This document shows positions 9,821 to 18,446 of a stretch of 64,000 nucleotides of DNA, piece after piece. The stretch is taken from assembly GCF_030863805.1 (NCBI RefSeq), contig NZ_CP132957.1:1922001-1986000 (forward strand), in the 5' to 3' direction. Source of the stretch: Kineothrix sp. MB12-C1. Its GTDB lineage: Bacteria > Bacillota > Clostridia > Lachnospirales > Lachnospiraceae. Below the pieces are notes generated by a model, which saw only the letters and a program-made list of their open reading frames with translations, was not told the DNA's origin and did no database searches. The position numbers and the translations under genes were made by a program. The number at the start of each line of letters is the position of its first letter. Position 1 is the stretch's first letter.

Positions 9821-10693
9821 TTAAGTATTCTCAGGTGATAATAACAGATTACTCAGCCGGGCGAATTGTTCCAAAGTAAGAGCTTCTCCGCGAATGGTTA
9901 GAGGCAGTTCCATCGCTCCTAAAGCCTTGATGATATCTTCCTTCTGTGCTTTTACTTCTTGGGCATTCGTAAGACCATTCACCAATGTCTTACGCCTCTG
10001 ATTAAAGGAAGCCCGTATTAACGAAAACATATGTTTTACATCATTAGCTTCCACCGGAGGATTCTCATATCTCGTCAGCTTGATAACTGTACTTCCTACA
10101 TTGGGCTTTGGCATGAAACATGTAGGAGGTACTTGAATCATAACCTCCGGCTTCGCATAATACTGCACCGCCAAAGACAGGGCGCCATAATCCTTCGTTC
10201 CCGGGCCGACCTGCATGCGGTCCGCCACTTCCTTCTGCACCATAATCGTAATGCTTTCAAGCGGTACACCGCTTTCAAACAATCCCATAATAATGGGTGT
10301 CGTAATATAATAGGGAAGATTGGCTACTACCTTTATCGGTTTATTCTCATTTTTCTCTTCTACAATATGGTTAATATCCACCTTTAGGATATCCTTATTG
10401 ATTACTGTTACATTCTCATAAGGGGATAAGGTATCCTCAAGAATGGGAATCAGCGCTTTATCGATTTCTACCGCTATTACCTGCCTCGCATTCTCCGCCA
10501 AATACTGCGTCATCGTTCCGATTCCGGGACCGATTTCCAATACGCAGTCTTCTTTTGTAATACCGGAAGATGCAATAATCTTCTCTAATATATGAGTATC
10601 AATTAAGAAATTCTGTCCGAATTTTTTCTGAAAGTTAAAATTATATTTTTTCAGAACTTCTATTGTATTGCTGGGGGTTCCTAGAGTAGCCAT
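9821..10693 (-). CDS. rsmA: 16S rRNA dimethyladenosine transferase (RsmA/KsgA)
   Basis: 290 aa from ATG 10693, with GGAG 7 nt upstream (the ATG at 10699 touches the SD). It dimethylates two adjacent adenines near the 3' end of 16S rRNA during small-subunit maturation, using SAM. Visible motifs are KKFGQNFLID at the N-terminus, SAM motif EIGPGIGTMTQ near residue 55, and the catalytic NLPYYITTPI near residue 125. The C-terminal helical domain contains RASFNQRRKTL. Length is standard. TatD is encoded 39 nt upstream on the same strand, a common clostridial arrangement. Confidence 0.98.
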   Translation of the reverse strand: MATLGTPSNTIEVLKKYNFNFQKKFGQNFLIDTHILEKIIASSGITKEDCVLEIGPGIGTMTQYLAENARQVIAVEIDKALIPILEDTLSPYENVTVINKDILKVDINHIVEEKNENKPIKVVANLPYYITTPIIMGLFESGVPLESITIMVQKEVADRMQVGPGTKDYGALSLAVQYYAKPEVMIQVPPTCFMPKPNVGSTVIKLTRYENPPVEANDVKHMFSLIRASFNQRRKTLVNGLTNAQEVKAQKEDIIKALGAMELPLTIRGEALTLEQFARLSNLLLSPENT

Positions 10694-10732
10694 TTTCATT
10701 CTCCGTCATCATTAATATGTTTTCATCTGCTT

Positions 10733-11497
10733 TTATATGCAAAACAGTCTCTTTGCATTCTCCGTTGTAATTGCCACCACTTCTTCCTGCGACATTCCTT
10801 TAATCTCTGCAATCTGTGCGGCGATAAGCGGAAGATTCAGAGAACTGTTTCTTTTCCCCCGATAGGGCATGGGGGCCAGATAAGGACTGTCCGTCTCAAG
10901 AAGTATCTTTTCAATCGGAATATATTCCACCGCTTCTTTTAATTTCTTCGCATTATTGAAGGTGATAACACCGCCTATTCCAAAAGAAAAGTCCATAGTA
11001 AGAAATTCTCTCGCTGTTTCCTTCGTATAAGAATAGCAATGAACTACTCCGCCTATTTCCTCCGCCCGCTCCGCTCTCATCATATCCACGGTATCTTTCG
11101 CAGCATCTCTGGAATGAATTACCACCGGCAGCTTCACCTCTCTTGCCATTTGAAGCTGCCTGGTAAACCACTTTTTCTGTATCTTTCTGTCCGGCTCATC
11201 CCAATAGTAATCCAACCCTATTTCCCCTACGGCAACTATTTTAGGTAGGCTGCATTGCTCCTTCATCCAGGTGAATTTTTCCTCGTCCAGCTCTTCTGTA
11301 TCGGAAGGATGAACTCCTACCGCCCCATAAATAAACGGATACTTCTCCGTCAAGGTAATAGTGTTCTTAGTGGTTGCAATGCTGGCTCCTATATTTATTA
11401 CATATTCTATTCCCTTTTCCTGCAAACTACTAAGAAGCTCGCCGCGATCCTCGTTAAACGCATCATCATCATAATGCGCGTGACTTTCAAATATCAT
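10733..11497 (-). CDS. tatD: TatD-family metal-dependent deoxyribonuclease
   Basis: 254 aa TIM-barrel metallohydrolase. Metal-ligand motifs are in order: ESHAHYDD at the N-terminus (HAH in place of HxH), VGEIGLDYYWD near residue 92, VVIHSRDA near 125, GGVVHCYS near 150 and LLETDSPYLAPMP near 200. SD AGGAAA precedes the ATG. The family is credited with 3'-5' DNase activity in DNA repair and turnover; some members act on D-aminoacyl substrates, so the physiological role is less certain than the fold. Downstream is rsmA. Confidence 0.94.
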   Translation of the reverse strand: MIFESHAHYDDDAFNEDRGELLSSLQEKGIEYVINIGASIATTKNTITLTEKYPFIYGAVGVHPSDTEELDEEKFTWMKEQCSLPKIVAVGEIGLDYYWDEPDRKIQKKWFTRQLQMAREVKLPVVIHSRDAAKDTVDMMRAERAEEIGGVVHCYSYTKETAREFLTMDFSFGIGGVITFNNAKKLKEAVEYIPIEKILLETDSPYLAPMPYRGKRNSSLNLPLIAAQIAEIKGMSQEEVVAITTENAKRLFCI

Positions 11498-11580
11498 TTA
11501 CGTTTTCCTGCCTTTATTTCCCAACCTTTTTTACATTTTTAAGCATTTTTTATATTATCAAAAATTTTTCAAAAAAATGC

Positions 11581-11609
11581 TTGCAAACTAAAAGACATTA
11601 TACTATAAT
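11581..11609 (+). promoter_or_regulatory. Promoter of the tRNA-Lys gene
   Basis: TTGCAA (11581-11586), a 17-nt spacer, then a perfect TATAAT (11604-11609), ending 43 nt before the tRNA. Confidence 0.65.
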
Positions 11610-11652
11610 AACACTTGCGTTGTAAACGTGACATAAATAATATTTTTACTTT

Positions 11653-11725
11653 GCGTTGCTAGCTCAGTTGGTAGAGCACCTGACTCTTAATCAGGGTGTC
11701 CAGGGTTCGAGCCCCTGGCGACGCA
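11653..11725 (+). tRNA. tRNA-Lys (anticodon CTT)
   Basis: A complete 73-nt cloverleaf. The acceptor stem GCGTTGC pairs with GCGACGC, the anticodon stem CCTGA/TCAGG encloses loop CTCTTAA with anticodon CTT at 11686-11688, and the T-arm CAGGG-TTCGAGC-CCCTG is perfect. Discriminator base is A; the CCA end is not encoded. It has its own promoter and terminator, so it looks monocistronic. Confidence 0.98.
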
Positions 11726-11729
11726 CTTT

Positions 11730-11775
11730 AGGTACTGGTTTTGTGACATTGAGTCATGGGGTCGGTACTTTTTTT
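11730..11775 (+). terminator. Terminator of tRNA-Lys, rich in G-U pairs
   Basis: The arms 11730-11747 and 11753-11770 pair over all 18 positions if G-U wobbles are allowed, with a 5-nt loop. T7 follows (11769-11775). The opposite strand cannot form the wobble pairs, so it should work in one direction only. Confidence 0.75.
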
Positions 11776-11871
11776 ATTCTTAATCTCAAATAACCTATTT
11801 ATCTGCATTAATCTTTACCTTTTCACTTTACAGTACTTTTGATTCCTGATAAGTTTATTTTAACTCTCATT

Positions 11872-11901
11872 TTGGTGCATGAAAAGAGAGGATTCTATAA
11901 T
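11872..11901 (+). promoter_or_regulatory. Promoter of the AraC/GyrI regulator
   Basis: TTGGTG (11872-11877), an 18-nt spacer, then TATAAT (11896-11901), 37 nt before the chosen start codon. Confidence 0.5.
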
Positions 11902-11938
11902 AGAGATAAGATAAACTAAAAATATGGAGAGCAAAAAG

Positions 11939-12790
11939 ATGGAATGGATAGAACGACTGAACAGCGCTATAAATTATATAGAAGAACATTTAACAACCGA
12001 TATCGATTATGATGAGCTTGCAAGGATAGCCTGCTGCTCCACCTATCATTTTCAGAGAATGTTCTCCTATATGGCCGGAGTACCTCTTTCTGAATATATC
12101 CGCAGAAGACGGATGTCATTAGCCGCAGCAGATTTGCAGGATAGTGAAAAGAAGATTATCGATATTGCCCTGAAATACGGCTATGATTCGCCTACCGCAT
12201 TTAACCGTGCATTTCAAAATCTTCACGGCATCGCTCCTTCTCAGGCCAAAAAAGAAGGTATCAGTTTAAAAGCCTATCCTCCCATCAGCTTCAAAATAAC
12301 GATTAAAGGAGAGACTGAAATGAATTACAGAATTGAAAAGAAAGATGCATTTAAAATTATAGGTATATCGGAGGTGCTCCATCAAGATATTGAAGAGAAC
12401 TTCGCAGTGGTTCCGCAAATGTGGCAGAAAGCAACGGTAAACGGTACAATACCCAGACTCGCTTCCCTTATGAATTCGCAGCCTATGGGTATATTAGGAG
12501 TCAGCGCTTGCAACGATCTCATGCAATGGAGATATTATATCGCGGTTGCCAGCACCCTGTCTGCACCGGAAGGCTTCGAGGAATATACGGTGCCTGCCGC
12601 AACATGGGCCATCTTTAACGGAGAGGGACAGTCCTTGTCCATTCAAGAATTAGAAAAGAGAATTGTTACGGAATGGCTTCCTTCTTCGGGATATGAATAT
12701 GGTAATGCGCCGGATATAGAGGTCTATCTCTCCCCCGACCCGGAAAATACCAAGTATGAAGTCTGGATACCCGTTATAAGAAAGAAATAG
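11939..12790 (+). CDS. AraC-family regulator with GyrI-like effector domain
   Basis: 283 aa from ATG 11939, preceded by GGAG 9 nt upstream (an ATG at 11924 has no SD). Residues about 1-100 hold the two helix-turn-helix units of an AraC/XylS domain (ARIACCSTYHFQRMFSYMAGVPLSEYIRRRRMSLAA, then DIALKYGYDSPTAFNRAFQNLHGIAPSQAK). Residues about 125-280 are a GyrI/SOUL-like small-molecule-binding domain (FKIIGISEVL to EVWIPVIRKK). This order (DNA binding first) is that of Rob/SoxS-related multidrug sensors. The regulated genes are not evident; the gene stands alone and faces the NYN gene 7 nt away. Confidence 0.9.
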   Translation: MEWIERLNSAINYIEEHLTTDIDYDELARIACCSTYHFQRMFSYMAGVPLSEYIRRRRMSLAAADLQDSEKKIIDIALKYGYDSPTAFNRAFQNLHGIAPSQAKKEGISLKAYPPISFKITIKGETEMNYRIEKKDAFKIIGISEVLHQDIEENFAVVPQMWQKATVNGTIPRLASLMNSQPMGILGVSACNDLMQWRYYIAVASTLSAPEGFEEYTVPAATWAIFNGEGQSLSIQELEKRIVTEWLPSSGYEYGNAPDIEVYLSPDPENTKYEVWIPVIRKK

Positions 12791-12797
12791 ATTACGG

Positions 12798-13595
12798 TTA
12801 CTTTTTCATTCGGAACCGGACGATATTCTTCTCCTGTTCACAGTCCAGAATATTCAGCGAATTAACAAAGGAGCTGAATTTGGAATGTCCGAAGTTGCGC
12901 ACATCGAAGTCAGGGAAGCGCTTACCGAGCTGATTACGAAGTTCAGAAGAGTGAATCCACTCATCATCGTCAGAACCTTCTTCCACCAAAGAAATGATTG
13001 CCTTTTTCACCATGGCTAAATCGGTCTGCGGTCTCAGCTCTTCCCTGTCTTTCTTCGCCTCATTTCCCTTCCCCGCCTTCTTCAGGCGTACCGTTCTCGA
13101 CGCTGCCTTAATAACGATATTTTCTTCTTTCTTAGAAACATGTTCCTCTTCCTGTTCTTTAGAAAGCAGAATATCGAGATACTTAAATTGATTACATGCG
13201 GAGATAAAAGGCTTCGGAGTCTTGCTTTCTCCCATACCTACTACATACATCCCTGATTCACGCAGACGCATCGCAAGTCTGGTGAAGTCGCTGTCCGAAG
13301 AAACGATGCAAAATCCCCCTACCGTACCGGAATATAAAATGTCCATCGCATCGATAATCATCGCTGAATCAGTTGCATTCTTCCCCGTAGTATAGCTATA
13401 TTGCTGAATCGGCGAAATCGAATTGTCCAGCAGGACATTCTTCCACGATACGAGCCTCGTATTCGTCCAATCCCCATAAATACGCTTATAAGTTGCCACC
13501 CCATTTTTCGCTGTTTCATCCAGAATAATCTTCACATATTTATCCGAAATATTATCCGCATCTATAAGTACTGCAAGCTTTAGTTCCTTATCCAT
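12798..13595 (-). CDS. NYN-domain protein with C-terminal OST-HTH/LOTUS domain
   Basis: 265 aa. Residues about 6-150 are a NYN (PIN-like) nuclease domain with the acidic residues expected for metal binding: VLIDADN at the N-terminus, TDSAMIIDAMD near residue 70 and VSSDSDFTRLA near 97. A charged linker (150-195) leads to a LOTUS/OST-HTH RNA-binding domain (MVKKAIISLVEEG to FSSFVNSLNILDCEQ). Bacterial members are suspected RNA-processing enzymes; the substrate is unknown. Single gene, convergent with the AraC/GyrI gene. Confidence 0.88.
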   Translation of the reverse strand: MDKELKLAVLIDADNISDKYVKIILDETAKNGVATYKRIYGDWTNTRLVSWKNVLLDNSISPIQQYSYTTGKNATDSAMIIDAMDILYSGTVGGFCIVSSDSDFTRLAMRLRESGMYVVGMGESKTPKPFISACNQFKYLDILLSKEQEEEHVSKKEENIVIKAASRTVRLKKAGKGNEAKKDREELRPQTDLAMVKKAIISLVEEGSDDDEWIHSSELRNQLGKRFPDFDVRNFGHSKFSSFVNSLNILDCEQEKNIVRFRMKK

Positions 13596-13664
13596 AAAAT
13601 TCCATACCTTTCCTCAAGTTCATTTCCAATTTTAAACATTAAAATTATAATTAACCAAATTTTA

Positions 13665-14495
13665 TCACACTTTTCCGTAAATATCATAATAAAATGCATA
13701 TTGCTGTAAAATTCCTGCATAACCTTCATATCGGTCAAAAGGAAAGCCTTCCGGATAATTCTCCGAAAGCACCGCCTGAATATGCGTATCGATAGGAAAT
13801 GCTTCTACATGGTATAATCCAAATAAACAGATGCATTCCGCTACCTTGACACCAACCCCCGACAGCTTCATTAATTCAACCTTAGCCTCTTCATAACTCA
13901 TATCCATAAGTCCGGCAAGATTCACCTCATTCTCAACGATCATTCTTGCAGTTTTTAATATGTAACGGCTCCTATAGCCGAGATTGCAGTTTTGTAATTC
14001 TTCAAGGGTCACCCCCGCAAGCCTCTTTGCCGTCGGAAATGCGTAATACCTTTCTCCGCGGAAGTTATATCTCTCTTCTCCGAAGCTTTCGCAGAGAGAC
14101 TCTACACACTTCTTAATGCGGGGAATATTATTTTGCTGTGATATAATGAAGCTGATAATTATTTCGAAAATCTCTTGCCGCAAAATACGGATACCGCTTC
14201 CATATTCCACCGCCCGCTTCATATATTTATCCTCTTTATCCACAGTTTCACATATTTTCTCATAATCTCTTCCACAATCGAAGTAGTTTACCCACAATTC
14301 ATCCCACTCCTCCTGTGTACAAGAGAAAAAAATACTATCTTCCGTATGTTCTATCTCCAGATAATTGCCATAGGCAATCAGTGTGTATCTATTATCTTCG
14401 CCCACCGCCTTATTCATTCGAAAACATTGTCCCGATTTGCTTATCTTCTCCAAATCGAAATCCTTCATTTGTATCTTAAACATATTAATAATCAT
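13665..14495 (-). CDS. ogg: 8-oxoguanine DNA glycosylase (OGG1-like)
   Basis: 276 aa. It excises 8-oxoguanine and nicks the abasic site. The OGG-N-like domain is at residues 1-110 (SGQCFRMNK is the usual SGQxFRW-type motif) and the HhH-GPD domain follows: IISFIISQQNNIPRIKK near 115, then LSGVGVKVAECICLFGL with the hairpin, and the catalytic Asp in AFPIDTHIQ. The lysine in LSGVGVKVAE is the expected Schiff-base nucleophile. It is the last gene of an operon with the tocopherol-cyclase-like and FAD-Rieske genes. The start among the first two ATGs is uncertain. Confidence 0.92.
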   Translation of the reverse strand: MIINMFKIQMKDFDLEKISKSGQCFRMNKAVGEDNRYTLIAYGNYLEIEHTEDSIFFSCTQEEWDELWVNYFDCGRDYEKICETVDKEDKYMKRAVEYGSGIRILRQEIFEIIISFIISQQNNIPRIKKCVESLCESFGEERYNFRGERYYAFPTAKRLAGVTLEELQNCNLGYRSRYILKTARMIVENEVNLAGLMDMSYEEAKVELMKLSGVGVKVAECICLFGLYHVEAFPIDTHIQAVLSENYPEGFPFDRYEGYAGILQQYAFYYDIYGKV

Positions 14496-14511
14496 ACCTT
14501 TCTATAGCCTT

Positions 14512-15435
14512 TTAACTAACGTATTCATAGCTCGCCCTATGGCTGACAAAATCAAATATAATCTTCCCTGAATCCATAAATCGATATCGAACTGTACAGG
14601 TAATCGTTTCCTTAATCCTTCTGCTCATACTGCCGTATTCCGGTGCGTATAACAGAAGTCCCTCTATATAGGAAGTTCCGGGTTTCTTCTTCTCTCTATC
14701 TAACAGGCTTCTATATACTTCCAGGCGATATCTTCCCTGCTTAATGATTAGCTCATTTTCTGTATTCTTTATAATTCGTGCCCCCAGATAAGTCGCAAGG
14801 CGGTATTCTATTCCTCCATACCAAATAGCACAGATACAACCTGCAAAGGAGAAGAGACCAAAAGGAATGTGGGCGGCACAGGCTACAAGGGAAGAATCCT
14901 TCTTTCCTGTCCAATCGCCGCATTGCGTCCATGTATAATCTCTGGGAAAAGAGCTGCCGAAATCCTTTTCTATATACCCTGTCCCACCTGAAAAGTCATA
15001 CACTTTGCCATTTATAGTGAGCATCCCGCTAATGCCATGAATCATACTCAAGATCCCATGGCTGCACTGCATAAAGGGCAGAAAACGGAAAGGCCCCATA
15101 ATATCCGAATATAATTCGGTAAAAGGCTGATACCGTAAGACTCCCGTTATCTCTACCGCTTCATTCTTCAACGCCACCCTAATACCCTTATCAGAGAATA
15201 TATTACTACCTATTTTAACATAAAAATGTCGTTTTGCGGCGTAGAATTCTTTTCCCTTAAATGGGAAATTCCAGGTTCCTTCCTTTGTTACCACCTGTAT
15301 GGATGCCGCCCGTTCTCCACGATTGCTTACATGGAATGCCGGGATAAAAGCAATGGAAATATCCTCTTTCTGATGCTTCATATACCAGCCCTCGAAATAA
15401 GCGCTCCTACGATGAGAGCCACGAAAGTTATTCAT
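14512..15435 (-). CDS. Tocopherol-cyclase-like protein
   Basis: 307 aa, no signal peptide. SAYFEGWYMKHQ near residue 12, FSGGTGYIEKDFGSSFPRDYTWTQ near 140 and the later GGIEYRLATYLGARI follow the pattern of the tocopherol cyclase family (lipocalin-like), which is widespread in anaerobes that make no tocopherol, so the substrate is unknown. Its ATG overlaps the last 8 nt of the FAD-Rieske gene, implying translational coupling, and the OGG gene follows 16 nt after its stop. The context suggests a redox or lipid modification step. Confidence 0.78.
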   Translation of the reverse strand: MNNFRGSHRRSAYFEGWYMKHQKEDISIAFIPAFHVSNRGERAASIQVVTKEGTWNFPFKGKEFYAAKRHFYVKIGSNIFSDKGIRVALKNEAVEITGVLRYQPFTELYSDIMGPFRFLPFMQCSHGILSMIHGISGMLTINGKVYDFSGGTGYIEKDFGSSFPRDYTWTQCGDWTGKKDSSLVACAAHIPFGLFSFAGCICAIWYGGIEYRLATYLGARIIKNTENELIIKQGRYRLEVYRSLLDREKKKPGTSYIEGLLLYAPEYGSMSRRIKETITCTVRYRFMDSGKIIFDFVSHRASYEYVS

Positions 15436-16771
15436 TCTTCAAATCCTCCTGCGCCGGATTATCGATAATCTTACCGTCAAAAGCAAAGCGGGAACCGTGA
15501 CACGGACAATCCCAGCTCATTTCGTCCGGATTCCATTCCAGGGCACATCCCATATGGGTACATTTCGGTGTTGTCGAAAATATCCCTTTGCTTAACCCCT
15601 TGGCGGACTGAATGCCTTCTTCTGCCAAATTGACTGCGGAGGCCTGCAATCGGAATCTTTGCGGTCCAAATACCTCTTCATATGGGCTCTGCCCTTTTAC
15701 GATAAGGTCACTGATCATCATAGCCGATACCATCGCACTCGTCATTCCCCATTTCTGGAATCCGGTAGCAACAAACCAATTTTCCGCTGTAGATGCGAAT
15801 TGTCCAATATAAGGAATACCATCGATAGGCATACAATCTTGTGCCGAGAAACGCGTGACTTCCCTGGATTCCGGAAACCATTTCTCCGCCGCCAGAGATA
15901 GCTTCTGATAGCTTCCACCTCCTGTATTCTCCCCTGTTCTATGGCCCCCTCCGCCTAACAATAGATAATCACCGCTCTTTCGAAACGAAAGCCCTTCCTT
16001 ATCGATCCCATAATAAATGTGATCCATCTGTTTTGTATTCTTCAGTACCACCACATAGCTGCGCTCTTGATGCATCCTCAGAAAATAATAACCGGGCACA
16101 TTAATAAAAGGGTAATGACTTGCAAATACTACTTTTTTTGCCCGGATAATACCTTTATTGGTAATAATTCTATTTTCCTCTTCTTCCTTTTCCACCGTAA
16201 GTACTTTGGTATCTTCATATATTGTAAGATCTTCTGCTATTCTTCCCAGGAATAAAAGAGGATGAAATACCGCCTGATCATAAAACTTAAGCGCCTTTAT
16301 CACCTCAAAAGGAAGTTCCGCTTTCGTCGTTAACTCCGCACATATCCCAAGGCGTTTTGCTGCCTCCTCTTCTTTCTGTAACAAATCTGTGTCTTCCAGA
16401 GAGTAAAGATAAGACTGGCATTCCCTGAACTCACATTCTATTCTATTCTCTTCCACCAGGCTGCGATATTCCGCAATAGCCTGACGGTTCGCCTGAGCAT
16501 ATAGCTTCGCGTTCTCCTCTCCGATTTCCTCTATCAGTCTATGATAAACCAGCCCATGCTGTAAGGTGATTTTGGCAGTTGTATTTTTCGTTTGCCCGCT
16601 CCCTATTCTTGCCGCTTCCAATACTACAGACTGTACTCCTTTATTCTTCAGATAAAAGGCAATGAGCAGACCTGCTATTCCTCCACCAATCACTGCCACA
16701 TCGACTGTCATATCCTCTTTCAGCGCTTCCCTCTTCGGAATATCTGCTGTCATCGTCCATATTGAATCCAT
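15428..16771 (-). CDS. FAD-dependent oxidoreductase with C-terminal Rieske [2Fe-2S] domain
   Basis: 447 aa. An N-terminal DAO-type fold carries the dinucleotide motif VAVIGGGIAGLLIAFYL near residue 26 and a second FAD contact near GQFASTAENWFVATGFQKWGM. The last 60 residues are a Rieske domain with cluster ligands in CTHMGC and CPCHGSRF. Such enzymes move electrons between a flavin-bound substrate and an iron-sulfur carrier; the substrate is unknown. SD GGAAAGGG precedes the ATG. First gene of the three-gene operon. Confidence 0.92.
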   Translation of the reverse strand: MDSIWTMTADIPKREALKEDMTVDVAVIGGGIAGLLIAFYLKNKGVQSVVLEAARIGSGQTKNTTAKITLQHGLVYHRLIEEIGEENAKLYAQANRQAIAEYRSLVEENRIECEFRECQSYLYSLEDTDLLQKEEEAAKRLGICAELTTKAELPFEVIKALKFYDQAVFHPLLFLGRIAEDLTIYEDTKVLTVEKEEEENRIITNKGIIRAKKVVFASHYPFINVPGYYFLRMHQERSYVVVLKNTKQMDHIYYGIDKEGLSFRKSGDYLLLGGGGHRTGENTGGGSYQKLSLAAEKWFPESREVTRFSAQDCMPIDGIPYIGQFASTAENWFVATGFQKWGMTSAMVSAMMISDLIVKGQSPYEEVFGPQRFRLQASAVNLAEEGIQSAKGLSKGIFSTTPKCTHMGCALEWNPDEMSWDCPCHGSRFAFDGKIIDNPAQEDLKNE

Positions 16772-16881
16772 CTTTACGCCCTTTCCCTACCTACCATTAA
16801 TCTATAGCATGCGTAATAAGTATTCACATATTTTCGTATATTTAAACAATACTACGATTGCAGAACCTTTCCTAATTACAT

Positions 16882-16915
16882 GAAAAAGGACTCTCTATAA
16901 CAGAAAGTCCCTTTC
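16882..16915 (-). terminator. Terminator after the XRE regulator
   Basis: A stem of about 11 bp with small irregularities (16882-16892 with 16904-16915), immediately downstream of the XRE stop on the minus strand. It also lies upstream of the FAD-Rieske operon. Confidence 0.55.
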
Positions 16916-16919
16916 ATCC

Positions 16920-17210
16920 CTATTTCCCTTTTTTTCGGAGTGACTCTGTCAGCATGACTAATATTTCTATATCATGTTCAGAAAGCTCCGTCACATCCAA
17001 GTATCTCCCCTTTTGTATTCCGAGAAGATAATCAGTGCTAACTTTAAAAATGCCGGCTATTTTTATCAGCACTTCGTACGAAGGATATCTTGTTCCAGCT
17101 TCATATGAACATATTGCGCTGGTCGCCAATCCCAGCCTTTCCGCTAGCATTTTCTGCGTCATATTTTTTTCTTTTCTTAGCTGTCGTAGCCTCACCCCAA
17201 ATTTAATCAC
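16920..17210 (-). CDS. XRE-family transcriptional regulator
   Basis: 96 aa from GTG 17210 (MIKFGVRLRQLRKEK), chosen because GAGGGGG lies 5 nt upstream; a longer GTG start at 17228 has no SD. The helix-turn-helix is MTQKMLAERLGLATSAICSYEAGTRYPSYEVLIKIAGIFKVSTDYLLG, a textbook XRE domain. The C-terminal 30 residues (EHDIEILVMLTESLR) probably dimerise. It is divergent from the diguanylate cyclase gene, which it may control together with itself. Confidence 0.9.
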   Translation of the reverse strand: MIKFGVRLRQLRKEKNMTQKMLAERLGLATSAICSYEAGTRYPSYEVLIKIAGIFKVSTDYLLGIQKGRYLDVTELSEHDIEILVMLTESLRKKGK

Positions 17211-17255
17211 TAGCACCCCCTCTTTCACGTATAGTGTATCTTTTATTAATTCCGT

Positions 17256-17354
17256 TTTGGTAAAACTTTATTTACAATTTGTGAACTTTTAGTTGAAAAA
17301 ACGGTATTATTGGAGTAGAATAGTATTTAATTCATAAATATTGATTTTACCAAA
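17256..17354. promoter_or_regulatory. Spaced inverted repeat in the XRE/GGDEF divergent region
   Basis: TTTGGTAAAA at 17256-17265 and its exact reverse complement at 17345-17354, 79 nt apart. They could be two operator half-sites for the XRE protein. The 176-nt gap holds nothing else clear. Confidence 0.35.
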
Positions 17355-17386
17355 GAAAAGCTTCTAAGAATTAGGGGAATTAACCA

Positions 17387-18349
17387 ATGAATTATACACT
17401 ATGTGAAATTACTCGCAAACTATGTGAAAATTACTTTTTACATCCGGCGAGGGGTAATGAAAGCATGAATCAATATTCAGATGATAACTTAATATTTATT
17501 GGTACGGGGAAACATCAGATCTTCACTTCCCGCACTGCCTTTGAGGAAGTTTGGAAAAATTATGATACCGCTATCTCTTTCGATATCTTAAGTGAATGGT
17601 ATGAGTGCCGGCAACTTTCCGAATATATTTATCTCGTTTATGGGTGCCTGTGGGTGAAAGAAGAAGAAAACAGCCAAAAAGAAATTCTTATAGAAATGGA
17701 CACCCGTATTAGTATTATTTATGAAGTAAACGATAAGGGCTATAAGATTCTTCATATCCATCATTCCGTACCATATGCGGAACAAGGCAGTAATGAACAT
17801 TATCCAAAAACCCTTTCTGAAAAAGCCAATTTTATGATTGACATGCTCAAGCAAAAGGTGGAGCAGGATTCTATGACAGGGCTTCTCAATCGCAATGCTT
17901 TTGAACAACACATTACAAAATGTATCAAATCCAACCCTGTTGGAATCTTTTATATGATAGATATCGATAACTTCAAGCAAATTAACGATACTTACGGTCA
18001 TGTGAAAGGAGATACCGTTATTAAAGACTTTGCAAATCTACTATCTCAGATCTTCAACACCAATGCTTACATCAGCCGTCTGGGAGGAGATGAATTCGCA
18101 GTCTTTGAACCGGAATTATCAGAAGAAAGTATAATAACTCATAAGGCACAAAGCATTATTAATGGCTTCTCTTCTCTCTCTTCCAAGTATGGGGACAAAC
18201 TGATTCTGAGTTGTTCTATCGGTATTTCTTTTATTAATGACATCGATTGCAGCTTCAAGCATCTATATCGTAATGCAGATGAAGGTCTTTACCTTTCCAA
18301 AAAGAATCGTGGCGGGAGCTACCATGTAAATAAAAATGAGGATATATAA
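17387..18349 (+). CDS. Diguanylate cyclase (GGDEF) with N-terminal SnoaL/NTF2-like domain
   Basis: 320 aa, soluble. Residues about 15-130 look like a SnoaL/NTF2-like fold (an RTAFEEVWKNYDTA helix, then strands DMRTRISIIYEV-like), a probable ligand sensor. Residues about 155-318 are a GGDEF domain with DSMTGLLNRNAFE, the metal-binding FYMIDIDNFKQINDTYGH and the signature LGGDEFAVF intact, so it should make cyclic di-GMP. No RxxD inhibitory site is evident five residues before GGDEF. SD AGGGGAA precedes ATG. It could set the motile/sessile state, relevant with the flagellin locus and chemoreceptors nearby. Confidence 0.92.
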   Translation: MNYTLCEITRKLCENYFLHPARGNESMNQYSDDNLIFIGTGKHQIFTSRTAFEEVWKNYDTAISFDILSEWYECRQLSEYIYLVYGCLWVKEEENSQKEILIEMDTRISIIYEVNDKGYKILHIHHSVPYAEQGSNEHYPKTLSEKANFMIDMLKQKVEQDSMTGLLNRNAFEQHITKCIKSNPVGIFYMIDIDNFKQINDTYGHVKGDTVIKDFANLLSQIFNTNAYISRLGGDEFAVFEPELSEESIITHKAQSIINGFSSLSSKYGDKLILSCSIGISFINDIDCSFKHLYRNADEGLYLSKKNRGGSYHVNKNEDI

Positions 18350-18374
18350 TGCATATCATTATATATCCTCATTT
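18334..18374 (+). terminator. Terminator overlapping the GGDEF stop codon
   Basis: Perfect 17-bp arms (18334-18350 and 18358-18374) with a 7-nt loop; the TAA stop (18347-18349) lies in the 5' arm. A T-rich stretch follows. Confidence 0.75.
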
Positions 18375-18446
18375 CTATTTATATAACTCGCACAGGTATG
18401 CTCACCACTTGTGCCTCGAATGGCTGAAAACATTTTTCTTTCAACC

